This document shows, one piece after another, positions 17,418 through 25,419 of a DNA stretch of 64,000 nt. The DNA is from Polyangiaceae bacterium. GTDB lineage: Bacteria; Myxococcota_A; Polyangia; Polyangiales; Polyangiaceae. The DNA is taken from positions 1 through 64,000 of the forward strand of contig JALHPN010000018.1 in NCBI GenBank assembly GCA_022842465.1, given 5' to 3'. Positions within the stretch are counted from its first letter, which is position 1. Every line of letters starts with the position of its first letter. Below the pieces are notes generated by a model, which saw only the letters and a program-made list of their open reading frames with translations, ran no database searches and was not told the DNA's origin. Made by a program: the position numbers and the translations under genes.

Positions 17418-19085
17418 TCAGAACGGACTGCTCGTATCGATCGGGCGCGGCTTGCGCTTCTGGACCTCGCCGAAGCCGCTGTCGGCGGGAGGTGCTGCGG
17501 TGGCCGTGACCGCCGGCCCCGAGGCGGCTCCAGGCTTCGGTGCGCTCCCCGGGCGAGCCCCGGGGGCGCGGGTGCCAGACGCCACGGCAGGGGCGACCGG
17601 CGTGAGGTCGGCGGCGACGCTCTGATCGCGGTCGAAGACGAGCTCGCGCGTCATCGGCTTGTGGCCAGGGGCCGTGAGCACGAGCTCGTGTCGCGTCACC
17701 TCGTCGAGGGGACGCACGATGGGCTCGCCCAGAGGCACGTCGGCGCCGTCGAGGGTCGCCCTGGTGTCGCGTGGCTGCACGACGAGGACGAGCGACACCG
17801 AGCGCGCCGAGGCGCTCGGTGCGACGGGCGCGGCGGAAGGCGCGCTCGCGGACGCCGTCGTCTGCGTGGCCGTCGGCTCGGGGCGGCTGCGCCGGGAGAG
17901 CACCGCGGTGATCGCGAGCGCCGCGAGCGCCGCTGCGCCGGCAACGAGGACGAGGACGAGGCGGCGCCGTGCGCGGCGCGCGACGGCCGGCGGAGGCGTG
18001 AGCGCCGTCAGCGTGACGTCGACCGAGGTGTCGCCGCTCGTGGACCGTGACGCCGTTCCCGAGCTGCCGGAGACCGGCGAGAAGGAGCCAGGCCCGCCGA
18101 GCGTCGGCACGATCGGCACGGACGCGCCGGGCTGCGCGAGCTGCTCCTCGATGGTCTTCTTCAGCTTCGCGCGCTCCTCCTGGTAGGTCTCGCGGAGGAG
18201 CTTTCCGAGGTCGCGCCCCTGAGGGCTGCTCGACGCTCGCAGCTGCTCCTCGAGGTCGTTCTGCATCTCCTCCGCCGTCGCGTAGCGAGCCTCCGGCTCG
18301 AGGCTCAGCGCATTCTCCGCGATCGCCACGAGCTCCTCCGGGGCCTCTGGCGCCAGCTCGCGTAGCCTCGGGATGGTCCCGGACAGACGAGCCTGGAGCG
18401 CCGCGACCTCGTTCACTCCAGGCTCCACGAGGCGACGCCCGGCGATCGCCTCCCAGAGCATCACGCCGACTGCGAAGACGTCGGCCCGGCGATCGACGTT
18501 GCGGTTGGTCACCTGCTCGGGAGCCATGTAGCCGACCTTGCCCTTCATGACGCCGGCGCGCGTCATGCTCGGGGAGGCAGCGAGCTTGGCGATGCCGAAG
18601 TCGAGGATCTTCACCGTCCCGTCGTAGGTGAGAAAGATGTTCTGCGGGCTGACGTCGCGATGCACGATGCCCAGGCGCGTGCCGTCGAAGTCCGTGAGCT
18701 CGTGCGCATAGTGGAGGCCGCACAGCGCGTCGGCGAGCACCCGAGCCTGGAGCGCGAGAGGAAACGCCGCGCCGAGCCTGCGGGTCACGGCGCTGAAGGC
18801 CTGGCCCTCGAGATACTCCATCGCGATGAACGGGAGGTCCCCCGTCTTGCCGACCTCGTAGGTCTGCACGACGTTCGCGTGGTTCAAGCGCGCCGCGATG
18901 CGCGCCTCCTGGACGAACATCTCGAGGATGTCCGTGTCCGACCCCAGGTCCTCCTTCAGGATCTTGAGCACGAGCAGCTTCGTGAAGCCTGGCTGCCTCT
19001 CGGAGCATGCCACGAAGACCCGCGCCATCCCGCCCTGGCCGAGCCTTGCAAGTACACGGTATCCCGCGACGTCGAGTGAGCTCAT
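17418..19085 (-). CDS. Ser/Thr protein kinase with C-terminal PEGA-like domain
   Basis: Hanks-type kinase of 555 residues. The kinase domain is at about 9-275: GQGGMARVF at 16-24, Lys41 in the VLK motif, the catalytic loop in the HRDVSPQN form (Asp near 144), DFG near 163 and GYMAPEQ in the activation segment. The VSPQN variant is typical of myxobacterial kinases. A coiled helix rich in Glu/Lys and a Ser/Thr-rich linker follow, then one membrane span near 375-395. The periplasmic part has a PEGA-like domain (ATLDGADVPLGEP, LTAPGHKPMTREL) and a Pro/Ala tail. It lies 10 bp after paralogue B and 23 bp before the TPR/PEGA gene. It may sense envelope state through the PEGA part. Confidence 0.92.
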   Translation of the reverse strand: MSSLDVAGYRVLARLGQGGMARVFVACSERQPGFTKLLVLKILKEDLGSDTDILEMFVQEARIAARLNHANVVQTYEVGKTGDLPFIAMEYLEGQAFSAVTRRLGAAFPLALQARVLADALCGLHYAHELTDFDGTRLGIVHRDVSPQNIFLTYDGTVKILDFGIAKLAASPSMTRAGVMKGKVGYMAPEQVTNRNVDRRADVFAVGVMLWEAIAGRRLVEPGVNEVAALQARLSGTIPRLRELAPEAPEELVAIAENALSLEPEARYATAEEMQNDLEEQLRASSSPQGRDLGKLLRETYQEERAKLKKTIEEQLAQPGASVPIVPTLGGPGSFSPVSGSSGTASRSTSGDTSVDVTLTALTPPPAVARRARRRLVLVLVAGAAALAALAITAVLSRRSRPEPTATQTTASASAPSAAPVAPSASARSVSLVLVVQPRDTRATLDGADVPLGEPIVRPLDEVTRHELVLTAPGHKPMTRELVFDRDQSVAADLTPVAPAVASGTRAPGARPGSAPKPGAASGPAVTATAAPPADSGFGEVQKRKPRPIDTSSPF

Positions 19086-19095
19086 GAGTCGTCGA

Positions 19096-20193
19096 TCAGT
19101 TCCGGAGCGGGGGCATCTCGAGGTACGTGATGTACCCCGAGCGGATGAGCGCCGCGTAGACCCCGATGCGCTCGCCTGTCGCCTGCCGCGTTGCGGTGAC
19201 CGAGATGACGTTCAGTCCCCCCGGCCCCGGGTCGAGGTTCAAGTAGCCGGTCTCGCCGCGCTCCGCGGTCGCCCCCTGGTTCACGTTCGGGAGCGCCTGC
19301 GAGTCGGTGTAATACACCTGACTGTTCGGGCCGAGCGCGCCGGCGACGGAGATGGCCACGCCCGGCGTAGGCTTCCCGAGACAGTCCAGCGTGAGCCCTC
19401 CGAGGTGGCCCGCCGTCGGATCGAACGGCTTTCCGACGACGCCGAGCAGCGACCTCAGAGTTCCCGAGCTGAAGAGATGTGGCGCGAGGGCCTCCGTGAT
19501 GACGAGGTCGGGGGCGTCGCTGACCGCCGGTGGAGGGACGATGCTGAGGATGCCCGGAACGAAATCGTCGGGGAGCGGCACCACGGGCTCCGCGTTCCCG
19601 TCGAGCGCGATGGCGCATCGATCCCCGGACCTTCCCTCGGCGGCTTCGCGGGCGGCGAGATCCTTGAAGCACTGAGACACCGTGCCGGTCCACTTCGGCG
19701 CGCCGCCGTCCACCGAGACCGGCGCGGGCGGCGTCACGATCGCGTACCCCTCGAACCCGCGGTAGGCGGCCTTGAACGTGACGTAGCCGTCGCAATCCGT
19801 GAAGGCGGTCTCGACGGGTGAGCCACAGGTGATGTCACGCTGCGAGCACAGCTTCAGCTCGGCGCCAGGGACCCCGCGGTTGTGCACGCAGTCATTGAGG
19901 CTGTAGACGACGAACCGCTGGCGGACCGTGAGCTGCTGCGAACGGTCCTCCACGGGGCGCGCCGGCGGGCTCGCGAGGCAGCCCCAAGGCGACGTCGTGT
20001 CGTCGGCGGCCGCGTCGCGAGCCTCGCTCGTCACCGCCGCGGCGACGCAGACCTCGCCGCGACACACGACCCCGGCGCCCGCCCTCGCCGTGCAGTCCGC
20101 GTCGCTCGAGCACTGCGTCCGATCCGCGGCGAGCAGGAGCTGACAGCCCGCCAGGCCGACGACGAGTGCTGCGAGCGTGAAGGGACGGATCAT
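19096..20193 (-). CDS. Cys-rich lipoprotein, paralogue B of three
   Basis: Lipoprotein of 365 residues, lipidated at Cys17 (LAGC), close to the genes at 15311 and 20209 over its whole length. It shows the same blocks: DRTQCSSDADC, the spaced WGCLASPPARPVEDRS, VPGAELKLCSQRDITCGSP, TDCDGYVTFKA, a GTLRSLLGVVGKPFDP block and SQVYYTDSQALPNVNQG. The middle domain is probably a beta-sandwich of the carboxypeptidase-regulatory type. It ends in YLEMPPLRN like its neighbour. A GGAG sits upstream of the ATG. It lies 15 bp from paralogue C and 10 bp from the kinase, so all are one transcript. The function is not known. Confidence 0.86.
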   Translation of the reverse strand: MIRPFTLAALVVGLAGCQLLLAADRTQCSSDADCTARAGAGVVCRGEVCVAAAVTSEARDAAADDTTSPWGCLASPPARPVEDRSQQLTVRQRFVVYSLNDCVHNRGVPGAELKLCSQRDITCGSPVETAFTDCDGYVTFKAAYRGFEGYAIVTPPAPVSVDGGAPKWTGTVSQCFKDLAAREAAEGRSGDRCAIALDGNAEPVVPLPDDFVPGILSIVPPPAVSDAPDLVITEALAPHLFSSGTLRSLLGVVGKPFDPTAGHLGGLTLDCLGKPTPGVAISVAGALGPNSQVYYTDSQALPNVNQGATAERGETGYLNLDPGPGGLNVISVTATRQATGERIGVYAALIRSGYITYLEMPPLRN

Positions 20194-20208
20194 CTGCGTG
20201 AGCTCCGC

Positions 20209-21306
20209 TCAGTTCCGAAGGGGAGGCATGGCGAGGTAGGTGATGTGCCCCGCGCGCGTGAGCGCAGCGTAGACGCCGACCCGCTCGCCTGTCCCTGCCC
20301 GGCTGGCCGTCACCGTGACGACACCGATCCCCGTCGGTCCGGGCTCGAGGTTCAGGTAGCCGGTCTCCCCGCGCTCCGAAGTCTCGCCCTGGTTGATGTT
20401 CGGGAGCCCCGACGAGTCCGTGTAATAGAGCTGGCTGTTCTGCCCGATCCCTCCGCTGACCGCGAGGTTGACCCCCGTCGCCGGCTTGCCCTGGCAGTCG
20501 AGCGCGAGCGCGAGGAGGTGACCGCCGTTCGTGTCGAACGGACGACCGACGATGCCGAGCAGGCTCCTCAACGTGCCGGTGCTCATGAGGTGCGCGGCCT
20601 CGGGCTCGGGGATCTCCTTCGCGGGATCATCGCCCGCGGAGGGCGGCGGCACGAGCGCGCTCACGCCCTCGACGAGGTCGTCGGGGATCGGGATCACGGG
20701 GTCGCCCTTCAGATCGGTCTGCACGGCGCAGCGATCGCCCGACTTCCCGGCCGCCGCCTCGCGGGCCGCCAGCTCGCGGAAGCAGCGCACCGTCGTCTCG
20801 GGCCACGTCGACCCACCGTCCCCGACCGTCGGCCGCGGCGGGGTCACGAGGACGAACCCCTCGAAGCCTCGGTAGGCTGCCCTGAAATTTGCGTAGCCGT
20901 CACAGTCCGTCGTTGCGGTCTCCACCGGCGAGCCGCACGTGACGTCGCGCTGCGAGCAGAGCTTCAACTGGGTGCCCGGAATCGGGCGGTTGTGCTGGCA
21001 GTCCGAGAGCGAGTAGACGAGGTATCGCTGGCGAATGACGACGGGCGCCGACCGGTCCTCGACGGCGCGCGGCGGAGGGTTCGCGAGGCACCCCCACGGA
21101 GAGTCGTCCGGGGGCGCCGCAGCGTCCGCGGAGGCGGCGTCCTGCACGGAGCCGGGGACGCAGACCTGGCTCGTGCAGACGAACCCGGGGCCCGCTTTGA
21201 GCGTGCAGTCCGCATCGACGGCGCACTGCGTGCGGTCGGTCGAGAGGATCATCTGGCAGCCTACGACCGCAAGCGTCGAAGCAAGCACACCGAACGCCGC
21301 ACGCAT
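20209..21306 (-). CDS. Cys-rich lipoprotein, paralogue C of three
   Basis: First gene of the lipoprotein-kinase operon, 365 residues, lipidated at Cys17 (VVGC). It has DRTQCAVDADC after the lipobox, WGCLANPPPRAVEDRS, IPGTQLKLCSQRDVTCGSP, TDCDGYANFRA, GTLRSLLGIVGRPFD and SQLYYTDSSGLPNINQG. The identity to paralogue B is high and even along the chain, which points to a tandem duplication. The ATG at 21306 has no Shine-Dalgarno but a TACGCT box eight bases upstream, so the operon mRNA may be leaderless. A 9-bp inverted repeat lies about 80-145 bp upstream and could be an operator. Confidence 0.86.
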   Translation of the reverse strand: MRAAFGVLASTLAVVGCQMILSTDRTQCAVDADCTLKAGPGFVCTSQVCVPGSVQDAASADAAAPPDDSPWGCLANPPPRAVEDRSAPVVIRQRYLVYSLSDCQHNRPIPGTQLKLCSQRDVTCGSPVETATTDCDGYANFRAAYRGFEGFVLVTPPRPTVGDGGSTWPETTVRCFRELAAREAAAGKSGDRCAVQTDLKGDPVIPIPDDLVEGVSALVPPPSAGDDPAKEIPEPEAAHLMSTGTLRSLLGIVGRPFDTNGGHLLALALDCQGKPATGVNLAVSGGIGQNSQLYYTDSSGLPNINQGETSERGETGYLNLEPGPTGIGVVTVTASRAGTGERVGVYAALTRAGHITYLAMPPLRN

Positions 21307-21314
21307 GTGCGCTC

Positions 21315-21320
21315 AGCGTA
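21315..21320 (-). promoter_or_regulatory. putative leaderless -10 box TACGCT of the lipoprotein-kinase operon
   Basis: On the minus strand TACGCT lies eight bases before the ATG at 21306, the start of the four-gene operon. No ribosome-binding site is seen. Confidence 0.42.
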
Positions 21321-21388
21321 TCGGCTCGACGCTTTGCGCGAGAACCTCTTTTCGTGGTCGCGCCACGCCGAGCCCGAACACCGTGCGA

Positions 21389-21450
21389 CGGTCTCACGTC
21401 CGCGACGTCGACGAGCGGCGCGCCCTCGGACTACTGAACATGTGAGACCG
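21389..21450. repeat. 9-bp inverted repeat upstream of the lipoprotein-kinase operon
   Basis: CGGTCTCAC at 21389-21397 matches its reverse complement GTGAGACCG at 21442-21450 exactly, with a 44-bp spacer. It lies between divergent genes (starts at 21306 and 21515). The stretch is less GC-rich than its surroundings, as promoter regions here tend to be. It could be a paired operator; the function is unknown. Confidence 0.4.
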
Positions 21451-21514
21451 CTGTTTGTCCCTGCGGAACTGCCGCGCTCGCCGGCGACACTTGCAGTTCA
21501 AACGAATCGATCGA

Positions 21515-22072
21515 ATGCTCTGCTCCACCATGGGCCTACCCGCCGCATGGGTCGTCGGCATGATGATGGCGCTCGAGCCGAGCGCACCTTGGCGACCGAC
21601 CTACGAGAGAACGGCAGACGCGATCGTCAAGGTCGTGGACGCCGAGCCGCTCTTCGAAGGCGACCCCTCTCGCAGTGCCGCGCTCCTCGTCTCCGTCGCG
21701 TGGCACGAGAGTCGGCTGAAGCCGGACGCGGTGTCGAAGAACGGGCTCTGGCTCTGCCTCTACCAGGTCGACAAGAGGCACCTCGCGGATCCGAAGAAGG
21801 CGCTCGAGGATCCGGAGGTCTGCACGCGGGCGGCGATGAAGATCCTCCGCGCCTCGCTGAAGGCGTGCGCGGCGCGACCGGTGGACGAGCGGCTCGCGTT
21901 CTTCATGTCCGGCAAGTGCGACAGAGGGCTGCCCGAGAGCCGCTATCGGATGTTCATGGCGAAGAAGCTCCTCGAGAAGCATCCGCTCCCGCCGCCGCCG
22001 CCGGACGAGAAGACGATGAAGAGCGAGCTCGTCGCCGAGGCGAAGAAGCCCGAGAAGGACAAGGATCGCTGA
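21515..22072 (+). CDS. lysozyme/transglycosylase-like protein
   Basis: Protein of 185 residues. The motif ALLVSVAWHESRLKPDAV at about 65-82 resembles the catalytic helix of SLT/goose-lysozyme-like transglycosylases, with the Glu of WHESR as the candidate acid. LWLCLYQVD follows where such proteins have a G-x-x-Q-hydrophobic strand. The C-terminus is Pro- and Lys-rich (LPPPPPDEKTMK). A signal peptide is not obvious: a hydrophobic stretch AAWVVGMMMAL near the N-terminus could be one. A clear paralogue is at 57968. Start choice is uncertain (ATG at 21515 or 21530; the frame is open from 21455). Confidence 0.7.
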   Translation: MLCSTMGLPAAWVVGMMMALEPSAPWRPTYERTADAIVKVVDAEPLFEGDPSRSAALLVSVAWHESRLKPDAVSKNGLWLCLYQVDKRHLADPKKALEDPEVCTRAAMKILRASLKACAARPVDERLAFFMSGKCDRGLPESRYRMFMAKKLLEKHPLPPPPPDEKTMKSELVAEAKKPEKDKDR

Positions 22073-22103
22073 CGCGCGGCACGCCCCTCGCATCTCGCGG
22101 GGC

Positions 22104-22295
22104 ATGCGACCCACCGACGTCATCCCGGGCCCCCGCGATCCGAACCAAGAGCCCTCCACGCCCGAGCCGCTGACGCAGCCCGAGCCGCAGCATTCACCGC
22201 CCGGGACGCCCCAGGAGGTGCCGGGCGAGCAGAAGCCCTACCCGATCCACCGCGAGGTCCCGACGCAGCCCATCCACGAGGGAGGCATCACGTGA
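22104..22295 (+). CDS. small proline-rich protein (63 aa)
   Basis: Protein of 63 residues, about one quarter Pro, with many Glu and Gln and no hydrophobic stretch, so it is probably disordered. Its stop overlaps the GTG start of the cupin gene (GTGA), which implies translational coupling. A similar short Pro/Glu/Asp-rich gene lies at 56843, also near a lysozyme-like paralogue. The function is unknown. Confidence 0.5.
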   Translation: MRPTDVIPGPRDPNQEPSTPEPLTQPEPQHSPPGTPQEVPGEQKPYPIHREVPTQPIHEGGIT

Positions 22296-22642
22296 ACCCA
22301 GCGTCGCACCCTGACACGAGCGTGACGAAGGTCACCTCGTCCCACTCGCCCCGGGGCCCGCACGGCGAGATTTACCTCGCGAGCGGGATCCGCACGTCGA
22401 TGCGGCTCTGGAAGCAGGAAGCGCCCGGCGCGAGCGACGAGACGACGCGTCCCTACGAGACCGTCGGTTACGTCGTCGAGGGCCGCGCCGAGCTCCACAT
22501 CGAAGGTCAGCTCGTCGTGCTCGAGCCGGGCGACTCGTGGGTCGTCAACGCCGGCGTGAAGCACAAGTACGTCGTGAAGGAGCCGTTCACGGCGATCGAG
22601 GCGACGTCGCCGCCGGCGCACGTGCACGGCCGCGACGCGTGA
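22292..22642 (+). CDS. cupin-domain protein
   Basis: Single-domain cupin of 116 residues. The first cupin motif region is MRLWKQEAPG then YETVGYVVEGRAELHIEGQ, and the second is LEPGDSWVVNAGVKHKYVV, with its His in the metal-binding position. The first motif lacks the usual His pair (YET-VGY instead), so the metal site may be partial. Small cupins may bind sugars, act as isomerases or sense ligands; nothing here picks one. The start GTG overlaps the stop of the Pro-rich gene. The stop abuts the stop of the next, convergent gene. Confidence 0.8.
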   Translation: MNPASHPDTSVTKVTSSHSPRGPHGEIYLASGIRTSMRLWKQEAPGASDETTRPYETVGYVVEGRAELHIEGQLVVLEPGDSWVVNAGVKHKYVVKEPFTAIEATSPPAHVHGRDA

Positions 22643-23515
22643 TCAGCCGACCGTGAACGTCGCCGTCAGGCCGTAGTGATCGGAGGCCCACCCCGGGCGA
22701 TCGCCGAAGCGCGTCGCGGTGAGCGGCGCGTCGAGGAAGCGCCGGACGCGCCCCGGGACGAGACCTCCGTCGCGCCGCGCCGGTCGGAAGAAGACGTAGT
22801 CGATGCGCTGGTCCTGCCCGTCCGGCTCGAACGCGTGCGCGAGCCCGTTGCCGTCGGGCTTGGGGTGGAATGTCGTGAGGTCGTCCTCGGCGCCGAGGTC
22901 CTCGAAGCCGTCGAGCGCCCGGCGGAGCGCGCGGTACGGCTCGTCCTGGCGGGAGGCCGCGTGGCCGTCGATGTTGAAATCGCCGCAGAGGACGAACGCG
23001 CGATCCGGAGCGCCGAGCTCGTCGACGAGCGCTGCGACGTGCGCGAGCTGCGCGCGGCGGACGCGCGCGGCGCGTTCGTCGTAGCCGGCCTGGAGGTGGA
23101 CCGTGAGCAGATCGATCGGGAGCCTCCCCTCGCCCACCCCGAGCTGGACGTAGAGGCCCCCCTTCCTGGCGAGGCGATCCCACCCGACGCGCTCGCCGGG
23201 GAACCGACGGAGCACGGTCTTGTCGAGCGCCGCGCGTGCCCCGATCCCGAGGCCGGAGCCGCGCATGGAGAGGTCGAGCCGCACGCGGTTGTCGTCGCGG
23301 ACGTGCGCCGTGAAATGCGCGGCCGAGAGCGCGTCGAAGAAGCGCTGCGCCTCGCGGGAGAGGAGCTCCTGGACGCACAGCACGTCCGCGTCGGCGCAGC
23401 CGCGGATGACCTCGTCGCAGCGAAAGCGGCTCCCGAACGGGGCGCGGAGGTGCGTCACGGCATCGAGGCCTTGGCCCATGCCGAAGCAGTTCCACGTCGA
23501 GATCCGGAGCTCCAC
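22643..23515 (-). CDS. endonuclease/exonuclease/phosphatase (EEP) family protein
   Basis: EEP-fold hydrolase of 290 residues with no signal peptide. Motifs in order: ISTWNCFG at the N-terminus (metal Asn), VLCVQEL (metal Glu), LTVHLQAG, VLCGDFNIDG (catalytic Asp/Asn), and ASDHYGLTATF at the end (Asp-His pair). Substrates in this family range from DNA to phospholipids and inositol phosphates; the sequence does not say which. GTG at 23515 is chosen: a TAATCT box lies seven bases upstream, and a longer start at 23572 would run into the LysR gene, which ends at 23544. Confidence 0.86.
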   Translation of the reverse strand: MELRISTWNCFGMGQGLDAVTHLRAPFGSRFRCDEVIRGCADADVLCVQELLSREAQRFFDALSAAHFTAHVRDDNRVRLDLSMRGSGLGIGARAALDKTVLRRFPGERVGWDRLARKGGLYVQLGVGEGRLPIDLLTVHLQAGYDERAARVRRAQLAHVAALVDELGAPDRAFVLCGDFNIDGHAASRQDEPYRALRRALDGFEDLGAEDDLTTFHPKPDGNGLAHAFEPDGQDQRIDYVFFRPARRDGGLVPGRVRRFLDAPLTATRFGDRPGWASDHYGLTATFTVG

Positions 23516-23522
23516 GCGCCGC

Positions 23523-23528
23523 AGATTA
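23523..23528 (-). promoter_or_regulatory. putative leaderless -10 box TAATCT
   Basis: On the minus strand TAATCT lies seven bases before the GTG at 23515 and supports that start for the EEP gene. Confidence 0.4.
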
Positions 23529-23543
23529 CCACCGGTCGCGGAG

Positions 23544-24446
23544 TCAGCGCGCGGCGCGGGCGAGGAGACCACGGAGCCACCGGTGCTCGGGATCGTCGTG
23601 GGCGCGCGGGTGCCAGCCCGACGCGACGCGGAAGCCCGGGATCGCGACGGGCAGCGGGAACGTGCGGAGGCCGAAGGGCGCAGCGAGGGGCTCGAGGACG
23701 AGGCGCGGCGCGGTGAGGACGAAGTCGGAGCGCGACACGAGGAGCGGCGCGGCGAGGAAGGACGGGGTGCGGACGGCGACGCGACGCGAGAGGCCGCGGG
23801 CTGCGAGGGCGTCGTCGACGGGGCCGCCCGGGCGCCCCTGGGGCGCGATCTGCACGTGGCGGAGGGCGAGGAAGCGCTCGAGCGTCAGCTTCCTCCGCAC
23901 CTCGGGGTGGTCGCGTCGAACGGCGCAGAGGAACGTGTCGTCGAAGAGGGGCTGCACCATCAGCCCGTCGGGCAGGTTCCGTTGCGGGACGATGACGAGG
24001 TCGACGCGACCGTCCTCGAGCTCCGGGACGACGTCCAGCGAGACCGCACGCGTCACGACGTCGACGTAGGGCGCCTCGCGCTCGACGAGCTCCGTCAGCC
24101 GCGGGAGGAGGTGCGCCTCGACGAGATCGCTCGTGGCGACGACGAACGTACGCGCGAGCGTGGCCGGGTCGAACGCGCGCGTCTTCACGAGGGCGGCCGC
24201 GTCGTGGAGCACCTTGCGGACGCCGGGCGCGAGCGCGTCGGCGCGCGGCGTCGGGACCATGCCGCGCGCGGTGCGGACGAAGAGCGGATCGCCGAACGCT
24301 CTGCGCATGCGCGTGAGGGCGCGGCTCATCGCGGGCTGCCCGATCCCCGCCCGCGCCGCGGCCCGGGTGAGATGGCGCTCGGCGTGGAGCGCGTCGAAGA
24401 GGGACAGGAGGCCGAGGTCTGGGGTCGCGTCATGCATGCTGTGCAT
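23544..24446 (-). CDS. LysR-family transcriptional regulator
   Basis: Regulator of 300 residues. The N-terminal winged helix-turn-helix spans about 10-68: LSLFDALHAERHLTRAA, then IGQPAMSRALTRMRRAFGDP and LFVRTARGM. The remaining part is the ligand-binding domain (TFVVATSDLVEAHLLPRL, DLVIVPQRNLPDGLM). By layout it belongs with the NodD/LinR-like branch, which often senses aromatic compounds. It is divergent from an NmrA-like gene with a 75-bp gap holding a T-N11-A box, so it most likely controls that gene and itself. ATG at 24446 or 24437 may be the start. Confidence 0.93.
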   Translation of the reverse strand: MHSMHDATPDLGLLSLFDALHAERHLTRAAARAGIGQPAMSRALTRMRRAFGDPLFVRTARGMVPTPRADALAPGVRKVLHDAAALVKTRAFDPATLARTFVVATSDLVEAHLLPRLTELVEREAPYVDVVTRAVSLDVVPELEDGRVDLVIVPQRNLPDGLMVQPLFDDTFLCAVRRDHPEVRRKLTLERFLALRHVQIAPQGRPGGPVDDALAARGLSRRVAVRTPSFLAAPLLVSRSDFVLTAPRLVLEPLAAPFGLRTFPLPVAIPGFRVASGWHPRAHDDPEHRWLRGLLARAAR

Positions 24447-24450
24447 GCTG

Positions 24451-24465
24451 ATGATATCTCACCAT
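24451..24465. promoter_or_regulatory. candidate LysR box (T-N11-A)
   Basis: ATGATATCTCACCAT has ATG/CAT arms and matches the T-N11-A rule for LysR operators. It lies in the 75-bp AT-richer gap between the LysR and NmrA-like genes. A wider repeat GCATG (24443-24447) and CATGC (24463-24467) overlaps it. Confidence 0.4.
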
Positions 24466-24521
24466 GCATTGGAAACATGCTCTCCCCCGACGCATGCTGC
24501 TCGTCGTCGAAAGGAGACGTC

Positions 24522-25385
24522 ATGATCACCATCTTCGGAGCCACGGGGAACACGGGCGCGGTCGTCGCGAAGGAGCTGCTCGAGCGCAGGGAGGCGATCC
24601 GCGTGCTCGCGCGGGATCCGGCCAAGGTCGCCGGGCTCGCGGCGCGAGGGGCGGAGGTCGTCCAGGGCGACGTCTTCGACGAGGCGGCGGTCGCCGAGGC
24701 GCTCTCCGGCGCGAAGGGCGCGTACCTGCTGATGCCGCCCGACAACCAGAGCCAGGACCTCCTCGCGAGGAACGCGCGGATCGCCGAGATCTTCGCCGCC
24801 GGCCTCGCAAAGGCGCGGACGGCGCACGCGGTGCTCCTCTCGTCCGTCGGCGCGCAGGAACCCTCGGGCACGGGGCCGATCGTGTCCACGCACGTGGCCG
24901 AGCGGGCGCTGTCCCAGGTGGAGGGCACGCGCTTCACCTTCGTGCGCGCGGCGTACTTCATGGAGAACATCCTCGCGAACGCGCATCCGATGAAGAACGA
25001 CGGGGTCCTCCCTGTCTTCGGCGGCGGCGCGGGCTTCGCGTTCCCGATGGTCGCCACGCACGACATCGGCCTCGTCGCGGCGGCGGCGCTCGCCTCGCCG
25101 CCGAGCGCGACGGAGATCGTCGAGCTCTCGGGGCCGCGGGAGTACAGCTTCGAGGACGCCGCCGCGAGCGCAGCGGCGATCCTCGGCCGCGCGGTCAAGG
25201 CGGTGGACGTGCCCCTCGAGGCGGTCGTCCCGACGCTGACGGGGTTCGGCTTCTCGGCGAACGTCGCCGGCCTCTACCGGGAGATGATCGAGGGGCTCGG
25301 GTCGGGCAGGGTCCGCTACGACGGCAAGGGGCGGAGCGTGCGTGGGAAGACGACGCTCGAGGACGTGCTGCGCGGCGCGCTGTGA
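24522..25385 (+). CDS. NmrA/atypical SDR family NAD(P)-binding protein
   Basis: Protein of 287 residues with a Rossmann fold. The dinucleotide loop is FGATGNTG at residues 4-11 (G-A-T-G-x-x-G). The acceptor strand IRVLARDPAKV carries an Arg that favours NADP(H). There is no Tyr-x3-Lys pair, which fits the atypical SDR (NmrA/HSCARG, QOR2-like) group. These act as redox sensors or NADPH-dependent reductases. A strong AAAGGAG lies six bases before the ATG, which fixes the start. It is divergent from the LysR gene, its likely regulator. Confidence 0.88.
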   Translation: MITIFGATGNTGAVVAKELLERREAIRVLARDPAKVAGLAARGAEVVQGDVFDEAAVAEALSGAKGAYLLMPPDNQSQDLLARNARIAEIFAAGLAKARTAHAVLLSSVGAQEPSGTGPIVSTHVAERALSQVEGTRFTFVRAAYFMENILANAHPMKNDGVLPVFGGGAGFAFPMVATHDIGLVAAAALASPPSATEIVELSGPREYSFEDAAASAAAILGRAVKAVDVPLEAVVPTLTGFGFSANVAGLYREMIEGLGSGRVRYDGKGRSVRGKTTLEDVLRGAL

Positions 25386-25419
25386 TGCTTCGAAGCCGAC
25401 GCCCCCGCGCGGAGCACGG

